From contig SVAU01000014.1 of assembly GCA_015059245.1 (NCBI GenBank), positions 1-40,971 of the forward strand: a DNA stretch of 40,971 nucleotides, given 5' to 3'. Below, piece by piece: positions 1 to 7,049 of the stretch. The stretch is from Bacillota bacterium (GTDB lineage: Bacteria; Bacillota_I; Bacilli_A; RF39; UBA660). The translations under genes were made by a program, and so were the position numbers. A model generated the notes under the pieces. It was given only the letters and a program-made list of their open reading frames with translations, had not been told where the DNA came from and ran no database searches. Position 1 is the stretch's first letter, and every line of letters starts with the position of its first letter.

Positions 1-1
1 A

Positions 2-343
2 GAAAAACTAGCAGGATTAGTTCTAAAGGTATTAAAGTGGTTAGGTATAATTTTTATAATAGTTTTGATTATTGATATTGCCTCATTAGTATTATTTACT
101 TATGTAAAAGATAATAAGGGTGGTGTCGATGTTAATATGACACAAGAAGTTGAATTACAATGTTCAGTAGAAGAAAAAGATTATATTATAACAGTCGGTA
201 GTGATGGTTATTTTAATTGTTCAAATTGTTCAAAAGACCTTCAAAAAGAATTAAAAAATAATTATATTGATTTTGGAGATATAGAAAAAACTTCTAATAA
301 TATAATTGAATATTTTGAAAATAATAATGGAAATTGTGAATAA
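2..343 (+). CDS. Membrane-anchored small protein, 5' end outside window
   Basis: The frame is open from base 2, so the gene starts upstream of the window. A TTG at 65 could be read as a start but has no Shine-Dalgarno site and lies inside the hydrophobic segment. The visible 113 residues begin with a lysine-flanked hydrophobic helix (about residues 12-35), followed by a short soluble domain. That domain holds four cysteines, two of them in a CSNCS motif and one three residues from the C-terminus. The topology is a single-pass membrane protein with an exported C-terminal domain. I do not recognise the family. A well-spaced Shine-Dalgarno site and the next gene follow within 30 nt, so the two are probably co-transcribed. 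Confidence 0.6.
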   Translation, partial: EKLAGLVLKVLKWLGIIFIIVLIIDIASLVLFTYVKDNKGGVDVNMTQEVELQCSVEEKDYIITVGSDGYFNCSNCSKDLQKELKNNYIDFGDIEKTSNNIIEYFENNNGNCE

Positions 344-371
344 CAAATTATAATTTATAAAGGAGAACAAT

Positions 372-632
372 ATGTCACAAGTAATAGATATAAATCTTGA
401 AAATAATAAATATCAAATAGAATGGGCTATATCAGAACACTTTGATGAACTAAAAGGTAAAGAATATAAACTTAATCAAATGGCAGCTGATCAAATAGAA
501 ACAATCAATAATTTGTCAACAACAGCAAAACTTCTATTATCAGCAGTAGCTGGTGCAGTCATACAATATCTAATAGACAATAACTGTCCTGTAGATATCC
601 TATTTACTAAAGGATATTTCATTGTTAAATAA
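372..632 (+). CDS. Small hypothetical protein (86 aa)
   Basis: The ATG is preceded by AAAGGAG about 8 nt upstream. The product is an acidic 86-residue protein with no signal peptide. A mildly hydrophobic alanine-rich stretch (about residues 50-68) could be a short amphipathic or membrane helix. It contains one cysteine, in an NNCP context. I do not recognise a family. It is the last gene of a unit that starts upstream of the window, because an intrinsic terminator follows the stop codon directly. Its size, Shine-Dalgarno site and terminator make it a credible gene. Confidence 0.6.
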   Translation: MSQVIDINLENNKYQIEWAISEHFDELKGKEYKLNQMAADQIETINNLSTTAKLLLSAVAGAVIQYLIDNNCPVDILFTKGYFIVK

Positions 633-639
633 TAAATAA

Positions 640-666
640 AGTAGTTCATTTAGAACTACTTTTTTC
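640..666 (+). terminator. Intrinsic terminator
   Basis: An 8-bp perfect hairpin (AGTAGTTC / GAACTACT, 5-nt loop) is followed by a run of T. It ends the small-protein unit. An extended -10 box (TGATATAAT) begins two bases after the T-run. Confidence 0.85.
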
Positions 667-667
667 A

Positions 668-676
668 TGATATAAT
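668..676 (+). promoter_or_regulatory. Extended -10 promoter for the XRE regulator
   Basis: TGATATAAT matches an extended -10 element (TGn + TATAAT) with no clear -35 box. It lies just after a terminator T-run, an arrangement repeated elsewhere in the window. Transcription from here would pass through the inverted repeat at 689-719 before the XRE gene. Confidence 0.6.
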
Positions 677-688
677 TAAAACGTAAAG

Positions 689-719
689 TTTTAGTTGCAA
701 AACTAAAATGCAACTAAAA
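689..719 (+). promoter_or_regulatory. Inverted repeat, candidate autoregulatory operator
   Basis: Two perfect 11-bp arms (TTTTAGTTGCA and TGCAACTAAAA) flank a 9-nt spacer that itself contains AACTAAAA. The repeat lies between the -10 box and the start of an XRE regulator, where an operator bound by that regulator would be expected. It has no T-run, so it is not a terminator. A 5'-leader RNA hairpin is the alternative. Confidence 0.45.
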
Positions 720-777
720 GTTGATGTTATATAAACAAGTAATTAGATAAACTTAATTCATGAAAGGAGAATGTCTA

Positions 778-1689
778 ATGAAATTTGGTGATAATCTAAA
801 ACTAATTAGAAAAAACAAAAATATGTCACAGGAGCTACTAGCAGAAAAAATGAATGTCTCAAGACAATCTGTTTCCAAATGGGAAAATGGCGAAGCATAT
901 CCAGAAATGAATAACATCCTAGAACTATGTAAAATATTTAATTGTAAAATAAACGATCTTATTCATACTGATATGAGTGACTTAAATTCATTAGACGAAG
1001 AAATAATCATGAATGTAGTAAAGTTTAATGAAAAGAAACAAAAACAAGTTAAAGCATTAAGTAATGTAATAGGACTAATAGGTAAGATAGGAAGAATAAC
1101 TTTAATAGTTGCAATACCATTTATCGCAATAATGATGTTACTAACACCATATGTAGTAAACAATACTGAAATAAAAGATAACGAAATAGTATTCAAAACA
1201 GAAAATATAAAAATAATAGATAAAAACAAAATAGCTATTCATGACATCTTAGTAGGAGAATTTGATGATATTACTTTAAATAACGAAGTAAAACATGTAC
1301 TAAAAAATAACTCTAGTATCAAAATAATTGCATACATAGAAACAAGTTTAGTATTCCTACTAATAGATATAATAATTATCATAATTATCTTATCTAATGT
1401 AGAAAAACTATTTAGTAATATCAAAAACAATAAAACTCCATTTACTTTAGACAATGTTAATTACATAAAAAAGATATCTTACTTAATGATTGCATTAATT
1501 CTTACATCAGCAATACCAGGTACTATAATGAACTTACTAATAGGACTTGAAGAAGGAGAAAATGTATTTGAATTAATGAACATATTAGAAATATTAATTA
1601 TATTCAGTATGTCTTATATATTTGAATATGGATATGAACTACAAAAAGATTCTAAAGGAATAATGTATACTGAAGAAGAGTTATCATAA
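778..1689 (+). CDS. XRE-family regulator with DUF2975-like membrane domain
   Basis: The N-terminal 65 residues are a classic XRE/Cro helix-turn-helix (SQELLAEKMNVSRQSVSKWE), which binds an operator as a dimer. The rest is a membrane domain with about four hydrophobic helices, two before and two after a short polar loop. Its C-terminal part reads like DUF2975, with a PFT-x-DNV-x-YI motif and a final EYGYELQKDS. Such fusions are known as membrane-tethered regulators, often of small cell-envelope operons. The start at 778 is chosen because AAAGGAG lies 8 nt upstream; an in-frame ATG at 760 lies 5' of that site. It is probably monocistronic, with its own promoter, a putative operator and a terminator overlapping the stop. 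The DNA-binding role is secure; the signal and targets are unknown. Confidence 0.85.
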   Translation: MKFGDNLKLIRKNKNMSQELLAEKMNVSRQSVSKWENGEAYPEMNNILELCKIFNCKINDLIHTDMSDLNSLDEEIIMNVVKFNEKKQKQVKALSNVIGLIGKIGRITLIVAIPFIAIMMLLTPYVVNNTEIKDNEIVFKTENIKIIDKNKIAIHDILVGEFDDITLNNEVKHVLKNNSSIKIIAYIETSLVFLLIDIIIIIIILSNVEKLFSNIKNNKTPFTLDNVNYIKKISYLMIALILTSAIPGTIMNLLIGLEEGENVFELMNILEILIIFSMSYIFEYGYELQKDSKGIMYTEEELS

Positions 1690-1703
1690 GATAACTCTTT
1701 TAT
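1677..1703 (+). terminator. Terminator overlapping the XRE stop codon
   Basis: A 9-bp stem (AGAGTTATC / GATAACTCT) with an ATAA loop is followed by TTTTAT. The 5' arm lies in the last codons of the XRE gene. The following 180 nt to 1888 are AT-rich; apart from a possible TATAAT (1855-1860) and a GATGAGG Shine-Dalgarno site for the next operon, I see nothing there. Confidence 0.75.
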
Positions 1704-1887
1704 AATGCAATAAACCCATAAATAACAAATAAAACCATAAAAAACAACTATTTATCCATATAATAGTAAAAACCTCTTAAAATGCCTAAAAAAGCCTTAT
1801 AAATAGATAATAAATATATATTATTAATTACTTTTTAATAAATAAAAATTCTAGTATAATATTTATAAGAAAGATGAGGTATTAATT

Positions 1888-2322
1888 ATGGTAAAAACAG
1901 AACAAGAAGTATTAACTATGTTTGGAGAAGGATTTGATTGCTCTCAAATCGTTCTATCAAACGTATGTGATAAATTAGGTATAACAAAAGAAGAAGCATT
2001 AAAAATAGCAGCATGCTTCGGAGGAGGCATGTGGCATGGAGAAACATGTGGTTGTGTAGTAGGAGCTCTAATAGCATTAGGTATTAAAAATGCTACAGTA
2101 AAACCAAACGATAAAGAACAAAAAGATAAACTCCTAGCTCTAAAAGCAAAATTCGAAGAAGAATTCTGTAAAAAGAATAATAGTTGTATATGTAAAGAAA
2201 TACTAGGTTATGATCTATCTAAACCAGAAGAAATGCAAAAAATACAAGAAGAAAACTTACTAACAACAAAATGTCCTAAAGTAGTTCTAAGTGCATGTGA
2301 AATCCTAGAAAAGATGTTATAG
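1888..2322 (+). CDS. C_GCAxxG_C_C family (putative redox/metal) protein
   Basis: A 144-residue cysteine-rich soluble protein. The patterns FDCSQIVL, ACFGGGMWHGETCGCVVGALIALG, a central CKxxxxSCxCKEILGYDL and a terminal TKCPKVVLSACEIL fit the C_GCAxxG_C_C family (PF09719). These proteins carry conserved cysteines thought to bind a cofactor or take part in redox chemistry, but no reaction is firmly assigned. A GATGAGG Shine-Dalgarno site precedes the ATG. The stop codon is one base from the start of the next gene, so it opens a translationally coupled operon with two radical SAM enzymes. Supplying electrons or iron-sulfur chemistry to them would fit, but that is inference. Confidence 0.8.
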   Translation: MVKTEQEVLTMFGEGFDCSQIVLSNVCDKLGITKEEALKIAACFGGGMWHGETCGCVVGALIALGIKNATVKPNDKEQKDKLLALKAKFEEEFCKKNNSCICKEILGYDLSKPEEMQKIQEENLLTTKCPKVVLSACEILEKML

Positions 2323-2323
2323 T

Positions 2324-3301
2324 ATGAATATTATAGATACAGCTAAAGAAAAAGCCCTACAAGGCATTACATTAACTAAAGAAGAAATAATTAAACTATT
2401 AGAAATACCATTAGATAACAAAGAAGATAAAGAATTAAGAGAAGCAGCATATGAAGTAGCCATGAAAAAAACTAATGGTAAAGCATATATATGGAGTGCC
2501 GTAGGCGCAGACTACGCACCATGTGCAATGAATTGTCAATTTTGTTCCTTTGGAGAAAAATGGAAAATAATAAAAAAACCAGTACACTATACTACAAAAG
2601 AAATATTAGATAGAGTAAAAGAATTTGTAGACAAAGGAGCAAAATACATAGTACTAAGAACTACAGAATTTTATAGCATTCCTAAACTATTAGAAATAGT
2701 AAAAGAAATAAGAAAAGAAATACCAGGTACATATGAAATAATATTTAATACAGGAGAACTAGATATGACAATATCTAACTTAATGGTAGAATCCGGCGTA
2801 AGCGGAGTATACCATGCATGTCGTATCAAAGAAGGAATAGATACTCCATTTGATCCATGGGATAGAAAAAATACTATGAACAACGTTCATAGATCAGGAT
2901 TAAAACTAATAAGTTTAGTAGAACCAATAGGTATTGAACATACTAATGAAGAAATAGCAGATAACTTCTTACAAATATTAAAGTATGAAGCAGTAATATC
3001 AGGAGCAATGGCTAGAATACCAGTACCTGGAACTCCACTAGGTAAATTAGAAAAAATATCAGATAGTAGAATAGCCCAAATAATAGCAGTATTACGCTTA
3101 TCTGGAGGAAATATAGTACAAGACATATGTGTCCACCCAGCTACACCAGAATCATTAAAAAGTGGTGCAAACATCATGGTAGTAGAAACAGGTGCAATAC
3201 CAAGAGATACTAACTGTGAACAAGATAGTTGGCACGGAATGGATATGGATAAAGCAAATAAATTATTAACAGAAGCCGGCTATAAAGTAACAAATGAATA
3301 G
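2324..3301 (+). CDS. Biotin-synthase-like radical SAM enzyme
   Basis: A 325-residue radical SAM protein. Cysteines 67, 71 and 74 form the CxxxCxxC site for the [4Fe-4S] cluster that cleaves S-adenosylmethionine, in the context PCAMNCQFCSFG. Overall length, the barrel layout and the C-terminal segment (PVPGTPLG near residue 230, then a glycine-rich SGGNI and a terminal AGYKV) resemble biotin synthase and related enzymes such as HmdB, HydE and PylB. The product is not necessarily biotin: no other biotin genes are nearby, and the company is a Tes-like radical SAM enzyme and lipid-type membrane enzymes. It could insert sulfur or rearrange carbon on the same substrate. The radical SAM class is certain; the reaction is unknown. 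Confidence 0.85.
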   Translation: MNIIDTAKEKALQGITLTKEEIIKLLEIPLDNKEDKELREAAYEVAMKKTNGKAYIWSAVGADYAPCAMNCQFCSFGEKWKIIKKPVHYTTKEILDRVKEFVDKGAKYIVLRTTEFYSIPKLLEIVKEIRKEIPGTYEIIFNTGELDMTISNLMVESGVSGVYHACRIKEGIDTPFDPWDRKNTMNNVHRSGLKLISLVEPIGIEHTNEEIADNFLQILKYEAVISGAMARIPVPGTPLGKLEKISDSRIAQIIAVLRLSGGNIVQDICVHPATPESLKSGANIMVVETGAIPRDTNCEQDSWHGMDMDKANKLLTEAGYKVTNE

Positions 3302-3316
3302 AAAAGAAGTGAAATA

Positions 3317-4684
3317 ATGGATAGAGACTACATTTATTATGAATTTACAAATAGTTTATGTAATGAATGTTTAAAAGTAATACCTGCTAAAATAGTATTT
3401 AAAGATAATAAAGTATATATTTTAAAGTATTGTAGTAAACATGGAGAACAACTAGAACTATTAGAACACGATATAGAATATTTTAAACATAAAAGAGACT
3501 TCGATAAAGCAGGTACAATAACACAAACTCAAACAGAAGTAAAAAATGGATGTCCATATGATTGTGGTATATGTCCTAATCACGATCAACATAGTTGTAT
3601 AAATCTAATAGAAGTAACAGACAAATGTAATATGTGCTGTAACACATGCTATGCAAGTAGCGGTAAAGGAAAAGATAAATCTTTAGATAAACTAAAAGAA
3701 ATGATTGACTTTGCAGCTGATGCCGAAGGCGGAAGAGGAGAAGTAATCCAAATAAGTGGAGGAGAACCAACTCTTCATGAAAACATAATAGAAATAATTG
3801 AACACGCAAGAAGTAGATTTCAATTTGTAATGTTAAATACTAATGGTATTAGAATAGCTGAAGATGAAAACTTCGTAGAACAACTAAGTAAATTTAAAGG
3901 TAGATTCGAAATATATCTTCAATTCGATTCATTTAAAGACGAAGTATATAAAACAATAAGAGGTAGAAATCTAAAAGACTTAAAACAACAAGCAATAAAT
4001 AACTTAGCTAAATATAATATACCAGTTACACTCGTAATGACTCTTGAAAGAGGCTTAAACGACGATGAAATAGGTAAAGTAATCACATATGGTTTAGAAA
4101 CAAGTAATGTAAGAGGAGTAAATATCCAACCAGTAGCATACTTCGGTAGAAAAAACGGAAACATAGATAGAAGCAATAGAGTAACTCTAACAAATGCTAT
4201 TAATTTAATAGAAGAACAAACTAAGAAAATGATAGTTAAAGAAGACTTTGTTCCATTACCTTGTAATGTAGAAAGAGTATCACTAACTTACTTATATAAA
4301 ACTAAAAATGGTTTCTTACCTATAACAAGAACAAACAGCATAAAAAAAGTATTACCATATATAAATAATACATTTACATTTAAAATAGAAGATGCTCTAA
4401 CAAATGGAAGAGACATTATATTTGGTAGTTGCTGTAATCCATTAGTATTCTTAAAAGAATTTAAAAAATTCGTACCAAAAGACTTTATGAAATGGGATAT
4501 AGATAAAAGAAGTGAATACGTAAGTGAAAACACATTTAGAATAACAATAACTTCATTCGTAGATAGATATAACTTTGATATAAAATCTATGCAAAAAGAA
4601 TGTGTTCACATAGTAACAGAAGACTTTAAAAGAATCCCATTCTCTTCATACAATATGATCTATAGAGAGAAGTATAGAAAATGA
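3317..4684 (+). CDS. Tes/MJ0619-type radical SAM enzyme, putative lipid-modifying
   Basis: A 455-residue radical SAM enzyme. Near the N-terminus, C15xxC18 and C39-x-x-H42 resemble the rubredoxin-like metal site of tetraether synthase. C79, C83, C86 and C94 (CPYDCGICPNHDQHSC) could hold an auxiliary cluster, and C104, C108 and C111 form the SAM cluster motif (CNMCCNTCYA). The GGEP motif is at 148-151. This order of cysteines is characteristic of the Tes family (MJ0619 and homologues), whose archaeal member joins two lipid tails by C-C bond formation; bacterial members are mostly uncharacterised. The stop overlaps the next gene's start (ATGA). An ICMT-like and an Lgt-like enzyme follow, which supports a hydrophobic or lipid substrate. 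Family assignment is by motif; substrate is inference. Confidence 0.75.
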   Translation: MDRDYIYYEFTNSLCNECLKVIPAKIVFKDNKVYILKYCSKHGEQLELLEHDIEYFKHKRDFDKAGTITQTQTEVKNGCPYDCGICPNHDQHSCINLIEVTDKCNMCCNTCYASSGKGKDKSLDKLKEMIDFAADAEGGRGEVIQISGGEPTLHENIIEIIEHARSRFQFVMLNTNGIRIAEDENFVEQLSKFKGRFEIYLQFDSFKDEVYKTIRGRNLKDLKQQAINNLAKYNIPVTLVMTLERGLNDDEIGKVITYGLETSNVRGVNIQPVAYFGRKNGNIDRSNRVTLTNAINLIEEQTKKMIVKEDFVPLPCNVERVSLTYLYKTKNGFLPITRTNSIKKVLPYINNTFTFKIEDALTNGRDIIFGSCCNPLVFLKEFKKFVPKDFMKWDIDKRSEYVSENTFRITITSFVDRYNFDIKSMQKECVHIVTEDFKRIPFSSYNMIYREKYRK

Positions 4685-5313
4685 ATCAAATAATAGATTT
4701 TTATAAAGAAATAATAAATAAGATAGGTATAGAATATACTATTAAATATTTAATTATAGTAATTGGTGTAGTATTAATCTACATGCGTGTAATAAGAAAC
4801 TTTAAAGATGCTAAAAAACAAAAAGATAACAAAAATAGAGAAGTAAAATCTATAGTAGAAACAGCTAGTATGACAGGTTTCTTCATTCTTATTTATATAG
4901 TAGTAATACTTAAACCAGGAACATATAACTATCATAGTTTAATTTTAGATATAATTAGTATTATAATATATATAATAGGTACAACCTTTAATCTACTAGG
5001 TAGACACTATCTAGGACACAACTGGGGTAACAACGTAATTATCTATAATGATCATACCTTAGTACAAGAAGGTGTATATAAAGTAGTTAGACATCCTCTA
5101 TATGCATCAATAATATGGATGATATATGCAGTAGGAATAATGTGTCAAAACTACTTAGTTATAATATTAAATACTATAGTATTCATACCATTTATGTACT
5201 ATAGAGCTAAACAAGAAGAAAAAGAATTAATAAAAACATTCAAAGAATATAAAGAATATCAAAAAAGAGTAGGAATGTTCTTTCCTAAATTAATAAAGAA
5301 GAGAGTGAAGTAA
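4681..5313 (+). CDS. ICMT/PEMT-like integral membrane methyltransferase
   Basis: A 210-residue membrane protein with about five hydrophobic helices. The C-terminal half has the hallmark of the isoprenylcysteine carboxyl methyltransferase / phospholipid methyltransferase superfamily: LVQEGVYKVVRHPLYAS, then EEKELIKTFKEYKEYQKRV. The RHPLY segment and the paired acidic residues bind S-adenosylmethionine at the membrane face. Bacterial members methylate lipids, isoprenoids or small hydrophobic molecules. The start overlaps the stop of the Tes-like gene by 4 nt, so the two are made together and may act on the same lipid. The methyltransferase fold is confident; the substrate is not known. Confidence 0.85.
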   Translation: MNQIIDFYKEIINKIGIEYTIKYLIIVIGVVLIYMRVIRNFKDAKKQKDNKNREVKSIVETASMTGFFILIYIVVILKPGTYNYHSLILDIISIIIYIIGTTFNLLGRHYLGHNWGNNVIIYNDHTLVQEGVYKVVRHPLYASIIWMIYAVGIMCQNYLVIILNTIVFIPFMYYRAKQEEKELIKTFKEYKEYQKRVGMFFPKLIKKRVK

Positions 5314-5314
5314 T

Positions 5315-5797
5315 ATGACTAATCAACAAATGGCAATAATACCAAAGAAAGCATTTGCTTTCTGTAGATTTACAATATGTATACTATTTTGGTTAACATC
5401 CATACTATTATTTTTTGGTATCAAATGGATGATATTTATACCATTCACAATAATGCTATTATCAGGTATTCTAACAGTAAAAAGAGCACCATTAATTATA
5501 TTTTACAAACTATTATTTGATAGACACAATAAAGGAGAAACTGACGTATTAAACGTTAATAGTATAAGATTCTCTCACTATGTAGGAGCAACATTCTCAT
5601 TAATAGTTATACTATTCTTATATGTATTTAAAATTAATATAGTAGCTTATATATTTGTAGGAATACTAACTATCTTACAAACAATAGCAGCATTCGGCTA
5701 TTGTTCAGCTCAAAAACTATATGAATGTTTAGTACTAGGTAAAAACTGTTGTAATCTAGGTAAAAAACTACGTGGAGGAAAATGTAATGTTAGATAA
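5315..5797 (+). CDS. DUF4395-like membrane protein
   Basis: A 160-residue protein with about four hydrophobic helices, in pairs at residues 15-50 and 85-130. It has an RFSHYVGATF segment and a C-terminal GYCSAQKLYECLVLGKNCC cysteine cluster. Both resemble DUF4395, a family often found near thioredoxin-like or membrane redox proteins; the cysteines suggest thiol or metal chemistry. It begins two bases after the methyltransferase stop and overlaps the next start. Function unknown; the family match is by eye and moderate. Confidence 0.6.
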   Translation: MTNQQMAIIPKKAFAFCRFTICILFWLTSILLFFGIKWMIFIPFTIMLLSGILTVKRAPLIIFYKLLFDRHNKGETDVLNVNSIRFSHYVGATFSLIVILFLYVFKINIVAYIFVGILTILQTIAAFGYCSAQKLYECLVLGKNCCNLGKKLRGGKCNVR

Positions 5798-6578
5798 TCA
5801 TTACGTACCAGAAGGATATGGTATTCTTCCTAATATAAATATTTTTGGTCATAATATATCAACATACACTTTATTTGTAGGACTAGGACTATTCACAGGA
5901 ATCATATGGTTCTATCTAACAGTAAGAAGAAAAGAAAAACTAAATAGTGAAAAAGCCTACTATATAGTATTATCAGCTCTAATATGTGGTTTCATAGGAT
6001 CAAAGATACTAGTTATAATAGAAAACTTTGGTATAATTATCAAAAATATAGATAATATAAAATCACTATTATTTACAGGTAAATCAATAGTAGGAGGACT
6101 AATAGGTGGTTATATAGGAGTTAAACTAGTTAAGAAAAAACTAAAACTAGAAAACATAAGAACAGGTAACCAAATAGCCCCAGCTATAGCACTAGCTATG
6201 GGAATAGGAAGAATAGGTTGCTTCCTTACTGGATGCTGTTATGGTATAGAAACATCACTACCTATTGGAGTTAACTTCGGAGACGGAATACATCGTATTC
6301 CAACTCAATTAATAGAAATGATATTTTGTTTCATCCTATTTGGATATTTATTATATAAACAATTAAAAGATAAAAATTTAATACCAGGAATACTATTTCA
6401 AAAACTAGTATTATATTACTTTGTATTTAGATTCTTAATAGAATTCATAAGAGGTACTGAAAAAAATATTTTATTCTTAAGTATCTACCAAGTAATATGT
6501 TTAATTGGTATAATATTTATAATAAGGAAGATTAAAAAGGAGAGAGAGTTATGGAAAATCAAACAAACGGAGAAATAA
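5787..6578 (+). CDS. Divergent Lgt-like (prolipoprotein diacylglyceryl transferase family) protein
   Basis: A 263-residue polytopic membrane protein with about seven helices. The start at 5787 is chosen because GGAGG lies 8 nt upstream; an upstream in-frame GTG at 5772 precedes that site. The signature region reads GRIGCFLTGCCYG where true Lgt has GRxGNFxNGE, so the arginine is kept but the Asn and Glu are replaced by Cys. A later FRFLIEFIRG keeps the Arg and Glu of the second Lgt motif. Lgt moves diacylglycerol from phosphatidylglycerol to a lipoprotein cysteine. This Cys-rich subgroup may use another acceptor or donor. It overlaps both neighbours, so it belongs firmly to the radical SAM operon. 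Whether it is the housekeeping Lgt cannot be decided here. Confidence 0.75.
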   Translation: MLDNHYVPEGYGILPNINIFGHNISTYTLFVGLGLFTGIIWFYLTVRRKEKLNSEKAYYIVLSALICGFIGSKILVIIENFGIIIKNIDNIKSLLFTGKSIVGGLIGGYIGVKLVKKKLKLENIRTGNQIAPAIALAMGIGRIGCFLTGCCYGIETSLPIGVNFGDGIHRIPTQLIEMIFCFILFGYLLYKQLKDKNLIPGILFQKLVLYYFVFRFLIEFIRGTEKNILFLSIYQVICLIGIIFIIRKIKKERELWKIKQTEK

Positions 6579-6979
6579 CATATTGTACTTATTGTGGAAG
6601 TCAAAATAGTAAAGCAAATAAGTATTGTATCAACTGTGGAGGACCACTAGTACCTCTACAAGCAGCTCCTTCCAATATACAAGATAATCCAATACTACCA
6701 ACATCAGTATCAGCCCCACAACCATCTTCTGAATCTCCTCAAAAGAAAAAATTTGGAATTGAAACTTTAGCTGGAATATTATTATTACTTAGTTGGGCTA
6801 GATTCTTTCCCCTTGTTTTAGCAATAGCAGTAGTAATGATCTTCTTTTATATAACACTACCAAATACAAGAAAAGGTATATTATCATTGGTAAATGGTGT
6901 AGGCCATTTAGCAATAGGAGGATTTGTTATAATATTAATCCTTTGGGGAGCTTGCTTCCTAATGATAGGACTAGCATAG
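6551..6979 (+). CDS. Zinc-ribbon membrane protein
   Basis: A 142-residue protein. An N-terminal zinc ribbon (CTYCGSQ...YCINCGG, residues 12-31) is followed by a Pro/Ser/Gln-rich linker and two hydrophobic helices (about 70-98 and 115-140). The start at 6551 has an AAGGAGAG Shine-Dalgarno site inside the end of the Lgt-like gene, and the two genes overlap by 28 nt. It is the last gene of the operon, ended by a strong terminator overlapping its stop. The function is unknown; such proteins usually have the ribbon in the cytoplasm. Link to the operon's chemistry is by position only. Confidence 0.75.
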   Translation: MENQTNGEITYCTYCGSQNSKANKYCINCGGPLVPLQAAPSNIQDNPILPTSVSAPQPSSESPQKKKFGIETLAGILLLLSWARFFPLVLAIAVVMIFFYITLPNTRKGILSLVNGVGHLAIGGFVIILILWGACFLMIGLA

Positions 6980-7004
6980 ATTATCGTAAAGATAATCTTT
7001 TTTT
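6978..7004 (+). terminator. Terminator of the radical SAM operon
   Basis: An 8-bp perfect stem (AGATTATC / GATAATCT) with a GTAAA loop is followed by seven T. The stem starts within the stop codon of the zinc-ribbon gene. Confidence 0.9.
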
Positions 7005-7008
7005 ATGC

Positions 7009-7037
7009 AAAAAAAAAGAAGAGTATAAACTCTTCTT
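7009..7037 (-). terminator. Terminator of the minus-strand surface-protein unit
   Basis: A 9-bp perfect stem (AAGAAGAGT / ACTCTTCTT) with a 4-nt loop is followed on the minus strand by at least eight T. It faces the plus-strand terminator just upstream and ends the gene at 7050-9203. Confidence 0.9.
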
Positions 7038-7049
7038 AAGATATATATA

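Noticed and set aside
760..777. Upstream in-frame ATG as start of the XRE regulator
   Set aside because: The Shine-Dalgarno site AAAGGAG lies inside this stretch, 8 nt before the ATG at 778.
1704..1880. Possible small RNA or gene in the gap before the radical SAM operon
   Set aside because: Only AT-rich sequence without stable stems or an open frame with a ribosome site.
2671..3177. Minus-strand open frames inside the radical SAM gene
   Set aside because: They are shadows: hydrophobic low-complexity translations opposite a conserved gene, with no Shine-Dalgarno site or promoter.
4681..4684. TGA read as Trp (mycoplasma-type code)
   Set aside because: Trp is always TGG in the clear proteins and TGA occurs only as a stop, for example here in an ATGA overlap.
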